From NCBI RefSeq assembly GCF_023283535.1, contig NZ_JAKILT010000010.1:1-64000 (forward strand): a DNA stretch of 64,000 nucleotides, read 5' to 3'. This stretch comes from Shewanella sairae. GTDB lineage: Bacteria; Pseudomonadota; Gammaproteobacteria; Enterobacterales; Shewanellaceae. Under the pieces are notes generated by a model that was given only the letters and a program-made list of their open reading frames with translations, had not been told where the DNA came from and did not search any database. The position numbers and the translations under genes are program-made. This document shows positions 9,964 through 19,429 of the stretch, one piece after another; position 1 is the stretch's first letter, and every line of letters begins with the position of its first letter.

Positions 9964-9979
9964 AGCAAATAGCTTGCCA
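9964..9979 (-). promoter_or_regulatory. sigma-54 promoter for fliEFGHIJ
   Basis: On the minus strand the site is TGGCAAGCTATTTGCT, one base from the TGGCAC-N5-TTGCW consensus with exact -24/-12 spacing. The predicted transcript start is about 40 bp upstream of the fliE ATG. In this family of flagellar systems the operon is activated by FlrA with RpoN. Confidence 0.8.
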
Positions 9980-10004
9980 GTTTGTCAAAAGAAGGCGAGA
10001 AGCA

Positions 10005-10391
10005 GAGCAGGACGCTTCGCTGCTAGGAAAGGAAAAGAAAAGTCCTAGGCTGTAGGCTCCAGGAAAATCAAAATCAAGAACTGAAACAAACAGACTGAGT
10101 CACTTCTCGATTCAGCAAGTTATGTTTTGTAGGTTGGGCTTTAGCCCATCAAATACTTATGCCATCTATAGGAGCGACGGCATAAATGCCGACCTACGTT
10201 TAAAGAAGGTCCGAGGTTTAAAAATAGGTTCTAGGTTCTACGAAAGCATATAGAACAATGCAGTTGGATAAATATAACCTATGCAAGCCTTTGACTTTTT
10301 TTGTGCTTTTCCTAGGACCTATCAGGACAAAGTCCGTCCTAGCAGTGAGCCTGCGAACGTCCTAGCAGCCCGCAGGGTGTCCTTCTTAGCT
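10005..10391. repeat. REP-like and CCTAG-rich repeat cluster between fliE and flrC
   Basis: No gene is visible. At 10129-10197 an outer stem GTAGGT/ACCTAC encloses two hairpins, TGGGC-TTTA-GCCCA (10135-10148) and CGGCAT-AA-ATGCCG (10178-10191), forming a cloverleaf-like REP unit. Two direct copies of CGTCCTAGCAG lie at 10335-10345 and 10358-10368, and an inverted CTGCTAGGA lies at 10020-10028. Short GGTTCTAGGTTCTA and TCCTAGGCTGTAGG tracts fill the rest. The cluster sits downstream of flrC, so it may also end that transcript. It looks like interspersed repetitive DNA, not regulatory sequence. Confidence 0.7.
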
Positions 10392-11744
10392 CTAAGCCGG
10401 AATTTGTATGCCTAAGTCACGCATTTTCGCCATCTTATAGCGTAGAGTGCGAGCACTAATTCCGAGCTTTTCAGCCACTAATTTTCGGCTGCCATTACAT
10501 TGAGAAAGCGTTTCCAAAATAATGACATGTTCTTGAGCCTTTAATTCCCCGCCTAAACCATCAAGTTCTGCAGGTTTAGGTTCAGCAATTACAGGCGAGT
10601 CATTGGTAAAATCTAGCTCTAATGAGTCAATAATAATATCCGACACTAAGATCTCACTTGCAGTACTTAAGATTAATGCTCGCTGAACCACATTATCGAG
10701 CTCTCGTACATTACCAGGCCACCTATGGCTTAATAATTTTCTACATGCACACTCGCCGAACTCCGGTATTTCACTGCGATTAGCAGCCTGAGCATGGCGT
10801 TGTAATAGGTGACGAGCAAGCGGCAAGATATCCGCAGGACGCTGATTGAGTGCAGGCCAAGTCAGCGGAAATACATTTATCCGATAATATAAATCCTCTC
10901 GAAACTCTCCAGATGCAGCCATCGCCTTTAAATCACGGTTGGATGTTGCTAATACTCTTACATTTAATTTAATGGTTTTCCTGCCACCTAGACGCTCAAC
11001 TTCTCTCTCTTGCAAAACTCTAAGCAATTTAGCTTGCAAGCCGACTTCCATTTCGGATATTTCGTCCAAAAGCAAAGTGCCGCCTTCCGCCTGCTCAAAT
11101 TTCCCCGGGCAGGCTTGGTATGCACCAGTAAAAGCACCTTTCTCATAACCGAACAAGGTCGCTTCAAGCATATTTTCAGGAATTGCTGCACAGTTTATCG
11201 CGACAAATGGTTTGGTTACACGCGAACTGTTTTGATGGATATATCTAGCTAATACCTCTTTACCGCTGCCACTCGGGCCCATTATCATTACCGAAGCATC
11301 AGAAGCTGCAACTCGTTGCGCGAGTGAAAGTAATGCTAAGCTTTTTTCGTCAGCAACAATAGGCGTGCCTTCTACCGCTTTGACCGGCATATAGCGAGAG
11401 ACTTGATTTAGGAGCACTTCGGGTGAAAAGGGTTTAGACAAATAATCGACTGCACCCAGCTTCATCGCATTGACTGCATTATCAATAGTTGCATAAGCAG
11501 TCATTAATAAAACAGGAAGCTTAGGGTAATACTGTTGTAAGTGATTTAGTAAGCCTATTCCACCGATCCCATCCATTTGCACATCACTGATCACCATGTC
11601 AAAGCTGTCATTTTTTAATGCGAGAATGGCATCTTCTGCAGAGCCAACATCAACGCAGTCATAATGAGCTAACATCAACGTATCAAGCAAAGCTTCACGT
11701 AAAGAAGCATCGTCTTCTACGAGTAATAATTTACCTTCCGACAT
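10392..11744 (-). CDS. flrC: sigma-54 response regulator FlrC
   Basis: The 450-residue protein has a receiver domain with phospho-acceptor Asp54 in VISDVQMDG, an AAA+ domain with Walker A GPSGSGKE (156-163) and the sigma-54 contact loop GAFTGA (203-208), and a C-terminal Fis-type helix-turn-helix (about 405-445). It is FlrC/FleR-like: phosphorylated by FlrB, it activates RpoN promoters of hook, basal-body and flagellin genes. It follows flrB by 12 bp. Confidence 0.95.
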   Translation of the reverse strand: MSEGKLLLVEDDASLREALLDTLMLAHYDCVDVGSAEDAILALKNDSFDMVISDVQMDGIGGIGLLNHLQQYYPKLPVLLMTAYATIDNAVNAMKLGAVDYLSKPFSPEVLLNQVSRYMPVKAVEGTPIVADEKSLALLSLAQRVAASDASVMIMGPSGSGKEVLARYIHQNSSRVTKPFVAINCAAIPENMLEATLFGYEKGAFTGAYQACPGKFEQAEGGTLLLDEISEMEVGLQAKLLRVLQEREVERLGGRKTIKLNVRVLATSNRDLKAMAASGEFREDLYYRINVFPLTWPALNQRPADILPLARHLLQRHAQAANRSEIPEFGECACRKLLSHRWPGNVRELDNVVQRALILSTASEILVSDIIIDSLELDFTNDSPVIAEPKPAELDGLGGELKAQEHVIILETLSQCNGSRKLVAEKLGISARTLRYKMAKMRDLGIQIPA

Positions 11745-11756
11745 GCTACCTGACTC

Positions 11757-12824
11757 CTAGCGATTCATTACTGAAATTAAAGGGAACTTTAAAGAAGCTG
11801 TACAACCGTTGCCGGAATGACAACTAAACTGCATTTTGCCGCCATGATTATTAACGACTGACTGAACAACTGCTAAACCTAAGCCCGTTCCTTGAGATTT
11901 TGTGGTGAAAAAGGGTTCCAGTACTTTTTGTTGCATTGCAGCATCTAAGCCTCTGCCGTTATCAATAACGTCAAGGTGCAATGCCGTGGGCGTATCATAA
12001 GCATGCAATATAATCTTATCAGCACCAGCCTCAATACTGTTCATCACCAAGTTATTAATTGCTGAACAAAGAGCCGCATCATTAGCGCGGATTTTTTGTT
12101 TGGACTGATTATTAAAAATTAGCTGACACGCTCTTTGTTCTGCAATCGGCTGACAGTTACTTAAGACGTTACCTACAACTTCATCAATTACCACAATAGA
12201 GTCAAGCTCCTGTTGCCGCCCTTTCGCCATAAGTAGCATATCGTTCACCTGATGCTCTAACTCATTGAGTCGATCAATCAGTTTTCCTTGAAAACGCTTT
12301 CTTGAATCATCTGATATTTTTGGGCTTGCTAAGTTTGAAGCATATAAAAGTGCTGCACTTAATGGCGTCCTAACTTGATGAGCGAGGGTGGCGACCATTT
12401 TACCAAGCGCTGACAAACGCTGCAGATGAGATAGATTCTTTTGCAATAAGCGAGTTTCGGTTAAATCTGTTAACACGATTAATTGACCAGGCTCTGGCGT
12501 TAATGGGGTGATAGCCAACTTAACTCGGCGGCCATTTCGCAAAGACACTTCATGTCCATCATCGTCTTGCGGTGAAAAAGCTCGATTAATAATCTGTAAC
12601 CAGCGCAAACCTTCTAATGGGCTACCTAATAGCTCAATTGCAACGGGATTTGCATCGGTGACGATACCGTCACCATTAATGATTACCACGCCGGACGGCA
12701 TAGCCTGAAGAATATGATCCATTCTGTTGGACATATTAGCGGCTTGCTGAATATCAACTAATTGCGGACGACTTGCTTTTAGTGCTTCGTTCGCATGAAG
12801 CTGTGACTTTAAAATTGCGGACAT
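11757..12824 (-). CDS. flrB: flagellar sensor histidine kinase FlrB
   Basis: The 355-residue soluble kinase has no membrane segment. A PAS domain (about residues 35-125) is followed by a HisKA domain with His149 in TLAHQVRTPL and an HATPase domain with the N box (NNLVMNSIEAG), DNGRGL and TGLGLAV motifs. It is FlrB/FleS-like and phosphorylates FlrC. The signal is probably assembly of the early flagellar structure (knowledge from Vibrio/Campylobacter, not visible here). Confidence 0.94.
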   Translation of the reverse strand: MSAILKSQLHANEALKASRPQLVDIQQAANMSNRMDHILQAMPSGVVIINGDGIVTDANPVAIELLGSPLEGLRWLQIINRAFSPQDDDGHEVSLRNGRRVKLAITPLTPEPGQLIVLTDLTETRLLQKNLSHLQRLSALGKMVATLAHQVRTPLSAALLYASNLASPKISDDSRKRFQGKLIDRLNELEHQVNDMLLMAKGRQQELDSIVVIDEVVGNVLSNCQPIAEQRACQLIFNNQSKQKIRANDAALCSAINNLVMNSIEAGADKIILHAYDTPTALHLDVIDNGRGLDAAMQQKVLEPFFTTKSQGTGLGLAVVQSVVNNHGGKMQFSCHSGNGCTASLKFPLISVMNR

Positions 12825-12863
12825 GGTAACCCCGTCAAAAAAACTACACTTGATAGCTCTATT

Positions 12864-12879
12864 AGCAGGTTTTATACCA
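12864..12879 (-). promoter_or_regulatory. possible sigma-54 promoter for flrBC
   Basis: On the minus strand the site is TGGTATAAAACCTGCT. The GG and GC elements are at correct spacing, but the flanking bases deviate from TGGCAC/TTGCW. It lies between the flrA terminator and the flrB start, where FlrA-dependent flrBC transcription is expected. Confidence 0.5.
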
Positions 12880-12909
12880 ACTCTAACTTTCTACACCTAA
12901 ATAACAAAA

Positions 12910-12938
12910 AAGCTGTTATATCTCAGATATAACAGCTT
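12910..12938 (-). terminator. Rho-independent terminator of flrA
   Basis: A 12-bp perfect stem, AAGCTGTTATAT/ATATAACAGCTT, has a 5-base loop and is followed on the minus strand by a run of six T. It isolates flrA from flrBC. Confidence 0.85.
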
Positions 12939-12975
12939 AATCAATCACGCTAAAATGGATTTAACAAAAAACGTA

Positions 12976-14409
12976 TCAGTCTTTGCTTAAGCCATACTTA
13001 CGCATTTTCTCAACTAATGTTGTTCGACGAATGCCCAACATCTCTGCTGCACGAGCAACTACATTATCTTGTTGATCTAGTGCTTGCCTGATCATATCAA
13101 TCTCAAGCTCTGCAAGCAGATCTTTCAAATTAACACCTTCTGGTGGTAACTCACTTGGAAAACGCGTTTCCGGTATATCAATGGGTTCTTCATCATTGAA
13201 GATAGAAGCTAGAGCGTCGCGCTCCAGTTGTTCTTCACTGACTTCAACACAATATTCAGGCACGTCGATGTGACGGTATTTGATCGGTAAATCATTAACA
13301 TCAACCAATCCACCAGGATATAAAATAGTAAGTCGTTCAACTAAATTTGATAATTCACGTACGTTACCAGACCAAGCGTGTTCTTTTAGGGATTCTATAG
13401 CACGCTGTGTAAAACGAACCCGTCCACGTCCTTCATTATAAACGCGGCTAACTAGCTCCTGTAACAATAACGGAATGTCGTCTTTTCGTTCGCACAAAGC
13501 AGGCATTTCGATTGGGAAAACATTCAACCTGTAATAGAGATCTTCTCTAAACTCACCTTCCTCAATCATACTTTCTAGATTACGGTGAGTAGCTGCAACG
13601 ACTCGAACATCAGCACTAATGGATTTACTTCCACCAACACGTTCAAACATGCGTTCTTGCAAAACACGTAATAGCTTAACCTGCATTTGCAGTGGCATAT
13701 CACCTATTTCATCTAAAAATAACGTGCCCTTTTCAGCAAGTTCAAAGCGACCTTTACGCGCGCTTATTGCGCCTGTAAAAGATCCCTTTTCATGCCCAAA
13801 AAGCTCACTCTCTAATAATTCAGGAGGAATAGCACCACAATTGACAGGTATGAACGGACCGTCTCGACGCTCCGATATATAGTGAATATTGCGCGCAACG
13901 ACTTCTTTACCCGTCCCAGATTGACCAAGTATTAGCACCGTTGCTTCGGAACTGGCTACTTGATTAATAAGATGACGAACATTGGCGATACCATCGCTTC
14001 GTCCAACTAAACTTCTAAATAATTTAGTCTGATTACCACTAGTCGGAATATCAGGGCGTTTAACCTGACCATAAACCTGACAAAAATGCAGTAGCTCAGT
14101 TAATTGCGGATAATTTAATGGTTCTTCTATACTACCGAGAATATTCGACGCTTTTATATCGTCTCTTTCTCCAAGTAATAAAAATGGTTGCCACGGAAGC
14201 ACCCCAGCAAAAGACTGAAGTATTTCTTTTCCTTGATTTTCAGACGGCAAAACAATCGCTCGAAAACGCGTTTGTTTAGTATATGCTTCAAGTTTATCAA
14301 AATCGATCAACTCGACCTGCTCACCCAAAAATTCAAATACACATGACAAGCGACTAATTCGCTCAGACTTGTTACCTACAAGTAGGATTCGTTGATCTGT
14401 TTGCATCAT
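12976..14409 (-). CDS. flrA: flagellar master regulator FlrA (sigma-54 activator)
   Basis: The product is about 477 residues from the first ATG (14409); a TTG 21 bases earlier is possible, and ribosome sites are weak. A FleQ-type N-terminal receiver-like domain without the usual phospho-Asp pocket precedes an AAA+ domain with Walker A GQSGTGKE (162-169). The sigma-54 loop is GSFTGA (209-214), with Ser in place of the common Ala. A C-terminal Fis-type helix-turn-helix follows. FlrA/FleQ starts the polar flagellar cascade by activating flrBC and fliE-class operons, and homologues respond to c-di-GMP through FlhG. The gene is monocistronic, with terminators on both sides. Confidence 0.94.
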   Translation of the reverse strand: MMQTDQRILLVGNKSERISRLSCVFEFLGEQVELIDFDKLEAYTKQTRFRAIVLPSENQGKEILQSFAGVLPWQPFLLLGERDDIKASNILGSIEEPLNYPQLTELLHFCQVYGQVKRPDIPTSGNQTKLFRSLVGRSDGIANVRHLINQVASSEATVLILGQSGTGKEVVARNIHYISERRDGPFIPVNCGAIPPELLESELFGHEKGSFTGAISARKGRFELAEKGTLFLDEIGDMPLQMQVKLLRVLQERMFERVGGSKSISADVRVVAATHRNLESMIEEGEFREDLYYRLNVFPIEMPALCERKDDIPLLLQELVSRVYNEGRGRVRFTQRAIESLKEHAWSGNVRELSNLVERLTILYPGGLVDVNDLPIKYRHIDVPEYCVEVSEEQLERDALASIFNDEEPIDIPETRFPSELPPEGVNLKDLLAELEIDMIRQALDQQDNVVARAAEMLGIRRTTLVEKMRKYGLSKD

Positions 14410-14496
14410 TCCGAAGGCCGTAAGGCTCAAATATTTCAGCGCATTAATTATTAGTGTTGGTTGCTTTTTAAAGCGAATTGTTAAAGCTAATAGTTG

Positions 14497-14524
14497 TCTA
14501 TATTATTTATCTACTTAGCTTCAA
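14497..14524 (-). promoter_or_regulatory. possible sigma-70 promoter of flrA
   Basis: On the minus strand TTGAAG (14524-14519) is followed after 16 bp by TATAGA (14502-14497), about 90 bp upstream of the flrA start. A sigma-70-type promoter is expected because flrA heads the cascade. The match is moderate. Confidence 0.35.
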
Positions 14525-14654
14525 GTTAGAATAGTGTATTATCAGCCCGTCATTAGCAAGCCCCTGATGACCTTTATGAGAAACTGAATTGTTTTTAGCT
14601 TAAAAAGTCCGCACTCCTGCCCCGCTTTGTCAGCTTTTTGACAGTTGACAAAAA

Positions 14655-14672
14655 GGAGGCGTCAAAGCCTCC
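14655..14672 (-). terminator. Rho-independent terminator after fliS
   Basis: On the minus strand GGAGGC-TTTGAC-GCCTCC is followed directly by TTTTTG. It ends the flaG-fliD-fliT-fliS transcript 14 bp past the fliS stop. Confidence 0.88.
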
Positions 14673-14686
14673 AAAACAATCACGCA

Positions 14687-15097
14687 CTATAAATTACTTG
14701 CGTGCGAATCGATATGATGTTTATCGGCAGGAATAGCATCCCACCCTTCTTTAATCGTTCTAAGAATATCACTGACGTCATCTAAAGCTGCTACATCATT
14801 ATTCATATTCGCTTCAGAAATTCTACGTAACATAAAGTCATATAAGTCAGTTAAATTCTGCGCTATCTCACCACCAGCCTCCATATTTAGACTATTATTT
14901 AATCCGGTGATGATTCCAACAGCTTTACCAATAAAAATCCCCTTATTTGCAAGATCCCTATTTTCAATAGCATAACGACTTTGTGCAATTCGCTGCAGCG
15001 CTCCGTCAAACATCATCTGGATAATTCGATGTGGTGAAGCCACTAGAATTTCATTTTCTAACGACACTTTACGATATGACTGGAGAGAGCTTCTCAT
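14687..15097 (-). CDS. fliS: flagellin export chaperone FliS
   Basis: The 136-residue protein has the FliS signature near its start (SYRKVSLENEILVASPHRIIQMMFDGAL) and is otherwise helical. FliS binds the C-terminus of unpolymerised flagellin in the cytoplasm and delivers it to the export gate. It follows the fliT-like gene by 6 bp, and its start has TAGGTAGG upstream. It is the last gene of its operon. Confidence 0.95.
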   Translation of the reverse strand: MRSSLQSYRKVSLENEILVASPHRIIQMMFDGALQRIAQSRYAIENRDLANKGIFIGKAVGIITGLNNSLNMEAGGEIAQNLTDLYDFMLRRISEANMNNDVAALDDVSDILRTIKEGWDAIPADKHHIDSHASNL

Positions 15098-15103
15098 TTA
15101 AAC

Positions 15104-15442
15104 CTACCTATTCGAATCTATGTTTTTATAAACGTTTAGCTGTCGCTTACTTTTACTTCCCACATGGAGCAAAGATTGCCTGTGCTCTTTTAGTGCCATC
15201 GCTTTTTCTTCAAATGAACGAGTAAGCATTATTTGCTTTTTTAATTCGTCTTCATCTGCCGCGGTCGCACTTGCAAATACATTGGTAAGTAAAAATTGAC
15301 GCTTCCCGACTAACAACTGCAAATTTGATACCAAATCGTCAGTAGATTCATCTTCTGCTGGGATCTGATTAAGTTTATCTAAAAGCACTTCTAGTTCTTC
15401 ATTTAACTGATTTAAAGATGAGTATGGCAAGTTTGCCTCCAC
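15104..15442 (-). CDS. FliT/FlaI-like flagellar chaperone
   Basis: The 112-residue, highly charged, all-helical protein lies between fliD and fliS. In Vibrio and Shewanella a small FlaI/FliT-type protein takes this place. FliT is the export chaperone for the cap protein FliD. The call rests mainly on position, size and helical character; sequence similarity to enteric FliT is weak by eye. It is probably cytoplasmic, with no signal or membrane segment. Confidence 0.65.
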   Translation of the reverse strand: MEANLPYSSLNQLNEELEVLLDKLNQIPAEDESTDDLVSNLQLLVGKRQFLLTNVFASATAADEDELKKQIMLTRSFEEKAMALKEHRQSLLHVGSKSKRQLNVYKNIDSNR

Positions 15443-15452
15443 TGCTTATTGA

Positions 15453-16817
15453 CTATGAACCTACGACGCCAGGTAATGAGTTCAGTCTGTCAACCAAACC
15501 AGCACTCTGTTGATTTAATTGCCCCACAACAAGATCCATCGCATTAAACTGTTTAAATAGCCGTGCTTGTAACATCTCCATTTTCAAGCTAAAGGATTCA
15601 CGCTGTTCATCCAATCGTTTCTGGTCATTTGTGAGCGCATTATCACGACTATCGATTAAGCCACCGGATTTAACATAACCCTCTACCAAGTTATCTAGGC
15701 TGGTTGCGATGCCAGTATCAGGTGTCGTAAATAGTCCCTCTAGTGATCCCATATCTTCAGCAATGACTTTATCTAGCTTTTCGTCATTGATAGACATTTT
15801 TCCGTAGCGATCAGTTTCGATACCTATGTCATAAAGGGCTATCGTTTCTCCGTCAACATCAACTCGACTACTGATCATATTTCGCATTTGAGATTCAATA
15901 GAGCGGATCATTGAGTCACCTTGCAATGCGGCCGACTCCTCTTTTTCTGAATCATACTTGGAGAGACTAGATATTGACTCAACTAGCGTATTGTATGCAT
16001 CAACAAAACCCTTTACATTCTCTTTTACAGCCTCATTGTCTTGCTCAACTTTCAATGTCGAAGTTTTGCCTACATCTGCGTCAGTCAGAGACAAAGTTAC
16101 GCCCGTTATCGCATTTTCAATTTCATTGCTTTGTGCTGTTACTTTTTGACCATCAATATGCACGATGGCATTTTTTGCTTCTTGCAGTGTTTCTAACTTA
16201 CCAGCCCCAAACATATCATTAAGTCCAGAGCCTACAGTGTCTGTTGCGGTAACACTGACTTGATTATCAGTGCCAGTCTCATCAGAGCTAAAAACGAGTC
16301 GACTGCCACCATCACTTTTAATGATTGTCGCGGTCACACCAGAGTTATCAGCAGACTCATTCACTTTCTTAGCAATAGCTTCGAGTGAATCCCCCGCCTC
16401 AACGTCTACAGAAAACGCTTTGCCATTAACAGAAAGATCAAGCTTACCCTGCCCGACAGCAGCCGAAGCATCCGCAACATTGCCACCAGCAACTTTATGC
16501 TGCTGAGCTAACTGCTCAACTTGAACCTGATAACTTCCTGATTGCGCATTTTTATCGGCACTTGCAGTAAAATAGCTACTATCACCCGTTGAGACCTTAC
16601 GAATATTCAATGACTCAGGGTCACTCAGCTTTTCTAACGCATCCTGGAAAGTTGATAATTGACTCTTAAGAGTCCCTATCGCCGACACCTTAGCTTCTAT
16701 CGTTGCTTCTGTTTTATCAAAAATTGCTTCTTTAGGTACTTTTTCAGCATCAACTAACACTTTAACAATGGTGTTGATATCTAATCCGGAACCGATGCCA
16801 GTTGCTGTTAATGCCAT
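15453..16817 (-). CDS. fliD: flagellar cap protein FliD
   Basis: The 454-residue protein has the FliD N-terminal domain (TGIGSGLDINTIVKVLVDAE at about 6-25) and a C-terminal coiled coil (about 390-445) that builds the cap. The central variable part is Ser/Thr/Asp-rich. FliD pentamers cap the filament tip and fold incoming flagellin. It is 10 bp before the fliT-like gene and 41 bp after flaG. Confidence 0.95.
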   Translation of the reverse strand: MALTATGIGSGLDINTIVKVLVDAEKVPKEAIFDKTEATIEAKVSAIGTLKSQLSTFQDALEKLSDPESLNIRKVSTGDSSYFTASADKNAQSGSYQVQVEQLAQQHKVAGGNVADASAAVGQGKLDLSVNGKAFSVDVEAGDSLEAIAKKVNESADNSGVTATIIKSDGGSRLVFSSDETGTDNQVSVTATDTVGSGLNDMFGAGKLETLQEAKNAIVHIDGQKVTAQSNEIENAITGVTLSLTDADVGKTSTLKVEQDNEAVKENVKGFVDAYNTLVESISSLSKYDSEKEESAALQGDSMIRSIESQMRNMISSRVDVDGETIALYDIGIETDRYGKMSINDEKLDKVIAEDMGSLEGLFTTPDTGIATSLDNLVEGYVKSGGLIDSRDNALTNDQKRLDEQRESFSLKMEMLQARLFKQFNAMDLVVGQLNQQSAGLVDRLNSLPGVVGS

Positions 16818-16858
16818 TTTCTTCCCCTAGAGAATTAGTTTAATTTTTGACGCCAAAA

Positions 16859-17245
16859 CTAGGCTTCAGTTTTAAGCAAAGATCCCGCCACTTCTGCAAG
16901 TTTCTGCGCAAGTTCTAATGCTTCTTCATTTGGGATCTGCCTAATGAGATCACCGGAGTCTACGTCCATTACGCTAACAATACTCTGACCTGATTGTTCA
17001 TCAACTTTAAAAGCAAGTCCTTTACGCATCAATGACATCATATCGCTCAACTCATTAGCGACATCGTGTAAATCCTGCTCAGCGTTTTCGCTTTCATTTA
17101 AAGCGAATCCGACATCTTCCGTTTTGCTGGCTTCATCTGTACGCACAGCACTTGATTGCTGCTCGACTTCAATCCCTGTCGAGTTCGAATCCAATTTTAC
17201 AGGTGACTGGATCACGGTACTTGTAATATTTACGTCCATTGTCAT
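16859..17245 (-). CDS. flaG: FlaG-family protein
   Basis: The 128-residue protein has a variable N-terminal half and a conserved FlaG C-terminal domain (about 65-125). That domain holds LAFKVDEQSGQSIVSVMDVDSGDLIRQIP-type sequence, described here by its key IRQIP element. In Pseudomonas and Campylobacter FlaG limits filament length. A GGAGGT site precedes the ATG. It heads the flaG-fliD-fliT-fliS group; I see no clear sigma-54 or sigma-28 site directly upstream. Confidence 0.93.
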   Translation of the reverse strand: MTMDVNITSTVIQSPVKLDSNSTGIEVEQQSSAVRTDEASKTEDVGFALNESENAEQDLHDVANELSDMMSLMRKGLAFKVDEQSGQSIVSVMDVDSGDLIRQIPNEEALELAQKLAEVAGSLLKTEA

Positions 17246-17311
17246 ATTTTACCTCCATCACGATGTTGAGACGCCTACCTCTATTTATTAACGCCCTATT
17301 TCGAAAACAAC

Positions 17312-17339
17312 AAGGGGAGACTCATTAGAATCTCCCCTT
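17312..17339 (-). terminator. Rho-independent terminator after flaB
   Basis: A 9-bp stem AAGGGGAGA/TCTCCCCTT lies about 45 bp past the flagellin stop and is followed on the minus strand by GTTGTTTTCG. Some transcription may read through to flaG. Confidence 0.75.
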
Positions 17340-17384
17340 TAAAACTGCAGCTTTAACTCAAGGCTCTCCTAATGAGTACCTAAA

Positions 17385-18203
17385 TTAAAGAAGAGATAAT
17401 GCCACTTGTGGCAACTGATTAGCTTGTGCAAGCATTGCTGAACCAGTTTGCTGTAACACCTGGCTCTTAGTCATTGAAGACGTTTCTTTAGCAAAGTCGA
17501 CGTCAACAATACGGCTCTTAGCATCCGCTACGTTTGCCTGAGTATTGGCACTGTTGCTGATGTTGTGTGCTAGGCGGTTTTGAACAGCACCTAAATCTGC
17601 ACGTTGATTATCGATTGTTTTAATCGCAGCATCAATCTTACCTAACGCTGATTGACGGTTTGCAGAACTTGTCAGGTTTAGACCACCAACAGATAAAGTT
17701 GTAGCATTAACGGTTTTAACTTGAACCTTAATATCTTCACCTTTCTGGTGACCTACTTGGAAGCTCTTGCCCGCAGAAAAGTCACCCGTCATCAACTTAG
17801 TGTTACCAAATGCAGTTGTACTACCAATTGAAGTAATCTCAGTTGCCAATGCATCAATTTCTTTTTTCAGTGCCGCCACGTCATCAGTACTGTTTGCACC
17901 GTTAGAAGCCTGAATAGTCAGGTCACGCATACGCTGAAGCATGTTTGTTTGCTCCTGCATCGCACCTTCTGAAATTTGCGCAATTGAGATTGCGTCATTC
18001 GCATTACGCATACCAACATCTAAACCACGAACCTGTGAATCTAGACGGTTAGAAATCTGAAGACCCGCAGCATCGTCTTTCGCACTGTTAATACGAAGAC
18101 CACTTGATAAACGCTCCATTGAAGTAGCCAAACCTTGGCTAGAAGCATTCAAGTTCTTTTGCGCTTTCATAGAAGTCACGTTTGTGTTTACTGTAATAGC
18201 CAT
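17385..18203 (-). CDS. flaB: flagellin (FlaB-like)
   Basis: The 272-residue short flagellin has the conserved D0/D1 N-terminal part (about 1-140) and C-terminal part (about 185-272, ending [10 protein letters not shown]), with only a small central domain. It is nearly identical at both ends to the next gene, so the two arose by tandem duplication. It has a sigma-28 promoter and its own terminator, as expected for the major filament subunit. The short Ser/Thr-rich middle region would be the site of O-glycosylation by the locus at 37-59 kb (inference). The name follows Shewanella order (flaA next to flgL, flaB after it). Confidence 0.93.
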   Translation of the reverse strand: MAITVNTNVTSMKAQKNLNASSQGLATSMERLSSGLRINSAKDDAAGLQISNRLDSQVRGLDVGMRNANDAISIAQISEGAMQEQTNMLQRMRDLTIQASNGANSTDDVAALKKEIDALATEITSIGSTTAFGNTKLMTGDFSAGKSFQVGHQKGEDIKVQVKTVNATTLSVGGLNLTSSANRQSALGKIDAAIKTIDNQRADLGAVQNRLAHNISNSANTQANVADAKSRIVDVDFAKETSSMTKSQVLQQTGSAMLAQANQLPQVALSLL

Positions 18204-18284
18204 AATTTGTTTCCTCTTAAAATACCTGGCTTTAAAACTTGCCTGTCTATTTACGCCAGGCGGGTCTATTGGGTTACAGTAACT

Positions 18285-18311
18285 TTAACGGCCGCGAGTT
18301 TTTAATCTTTA
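18285..18311 (-). promoter_or_regulatory. sigma-28 (FliA) promoter of flaB
   Basis: On the minus strand TAAAGATT-N11-GCCGTTAA matches TAAAGTTT-N11-GCCGATAA at 14 of 16 positions with exact spacing. It predicts a 5' leader of about 75 bases. Confidence 0.85.
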
Positions 18312-18394
18312 GCTGTTTTTATCATAAAAAATAAATAAATTAAAAAATACATTAAATTCATACAATTAGGGTAAGGGTGCACGCTTAAAAGCAA

Positions 18395-18431
18395 AAATCC
18401 ATATTCCCCGATTAACGAGCAATATGGATTT
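18395..18431 (-). terminator. Rho-independent terminator of flaA
   Basis: An 11-bp perfect stem AAATCCATATT/AATATGGATTT with a 15-base loop is followed on the minus strand by TTGCTTTT. It separates the two flagellin transcripts. Confidence 0.75.
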
Positions 18432-18515
18432 AATTTCTACAGTAAAACTCAAATTTAGATTAAAGTCATTTCAAATAAACAAGCTAATTTCGTCAGCTTT
18501 GTTAACTTTATTCTA

Positions 18516-19337
18516 CTAACCAAGCAATGATAGAGCGACTTGTGGTAGCTGGTTAGCTTGAGCAAGCATTGAGCTACCAGTTTGCTGCAGCACTTGGTTT
18601 TTAGTCATAGCAGCCGTTTCTTTAGCAAAATCCACATCCACAATTCGGCTCTTTGCATCGGCTACGTTAGCTTGAGTGTTAGCACTGTTACTAATGTTAT
18701 GTGCCAGACGGTTTTGGACTGCACCTAAGTCTGCGCGTTGATTATCAATCGACTTAATCGCATTATCAATTTTACCTAACGCAGACTGTCTAGTCGCAGA
18801 TGAAGTCAAAGTTAAGCCACCGACAGACAATGTTGTTGAGTTCAACTCAGACACTTGTACGCTAATATCTTCACCTTTTTGGTGGCCTACTTGGAAACTC
18901 TTACCCGCAGAAAAATCACCGGTCAATAATTTAGTATTACCAAATGCGGTCGTATTACCAATAGCTGTAATTTCTTCGGCTAGAGCATCGATCTCTTTTT
19001 TTAGTGCCGCAATATCATCAGCACTATTTGCACCGTTAGAGGATTGAATCGTTAAGTCACGCATACGTTGCAACATGTTGGTTTGCTCTTGCATTGCACC
19101 CTCAGCAATCTGTGCAATAGAAATAGCGTCGTTTGCATTACGCATACCAACATCAAGACCACGAACTTGAGAATCTAAGCGGTTAGAAATTGCCAGACCT
19201 GCGGCATCATCTTTAGCACTATTGATACGCAAACCACTCGATAAACGCTCCATCGACGTCGCTAGCCCCTGGCTTGACGTGTTTAGGTTCTTCTGCGCTT
19301 TCATTGATGTAACGTTAGTATTAACGGTAATAGCCAT
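18516..19337 (-). CDS. flaA: flagellin (FlaA-like)
   Basis: The 273-residue flagellin has the same architecture as its neighbour. The first ~100 residues are nearly identical to those of the other flagellin, and most differences lie at about 100-190; it ends in an extra Gly. Unlike the neighbouring flagellin I find no good sigma-28 element in the 90 bp before it, so its control probably differs. A sigma-28 match there reaches only about 5 of 8 at the -10. Confidence 0.92.
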   Translation of the reverse strand: MAITVNTNVTSMKAQKNLNTSSQGLATSMERLSSGLRINSAKDDAAGLAISNRLDSQVRGLDVGMRNANDAISIAQIAEGAMQEQTNMLQRMRDLTIQSSNGANSADDIAALKKEIDALAEEITAIGNTTAFGNTKLLTGDFSAGKSFQVGHQKGEDISVQVSELNSTTLSVGGLTLTSSATRQSALGKIDNAIKSIDNQRADLGAVQNRLAHNISNSANTQANVADAKSRIVDVDFAKETAAMTKNQVLQQTGSSMLAQANQLPQVALSLLG

Positions 19338-19429
19338 TTTGATTTCCCTTATCTAAATTTTCGCCAAGACTGTAGGCTTGGCTAATTTCGGTTAATTTGA
19401 ATTCTAATTATTGAGGCCTAGTGTTTTGC

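Noticed and set aside
14597..14654. TTGTCAGC...GACAGTTGACAA imperfect repeats beyond the fliS terminator
   Set aside because: They are short, imperfect and adjacent to a strong terminator; no operator or element could be supported.
17385..19337. The two flagellin genes as a repeat or assembly artefact
   Set aside because: They differ throughout at synonymous positions and in the central region, and have different flanking signals, so they are genuine paralogues.
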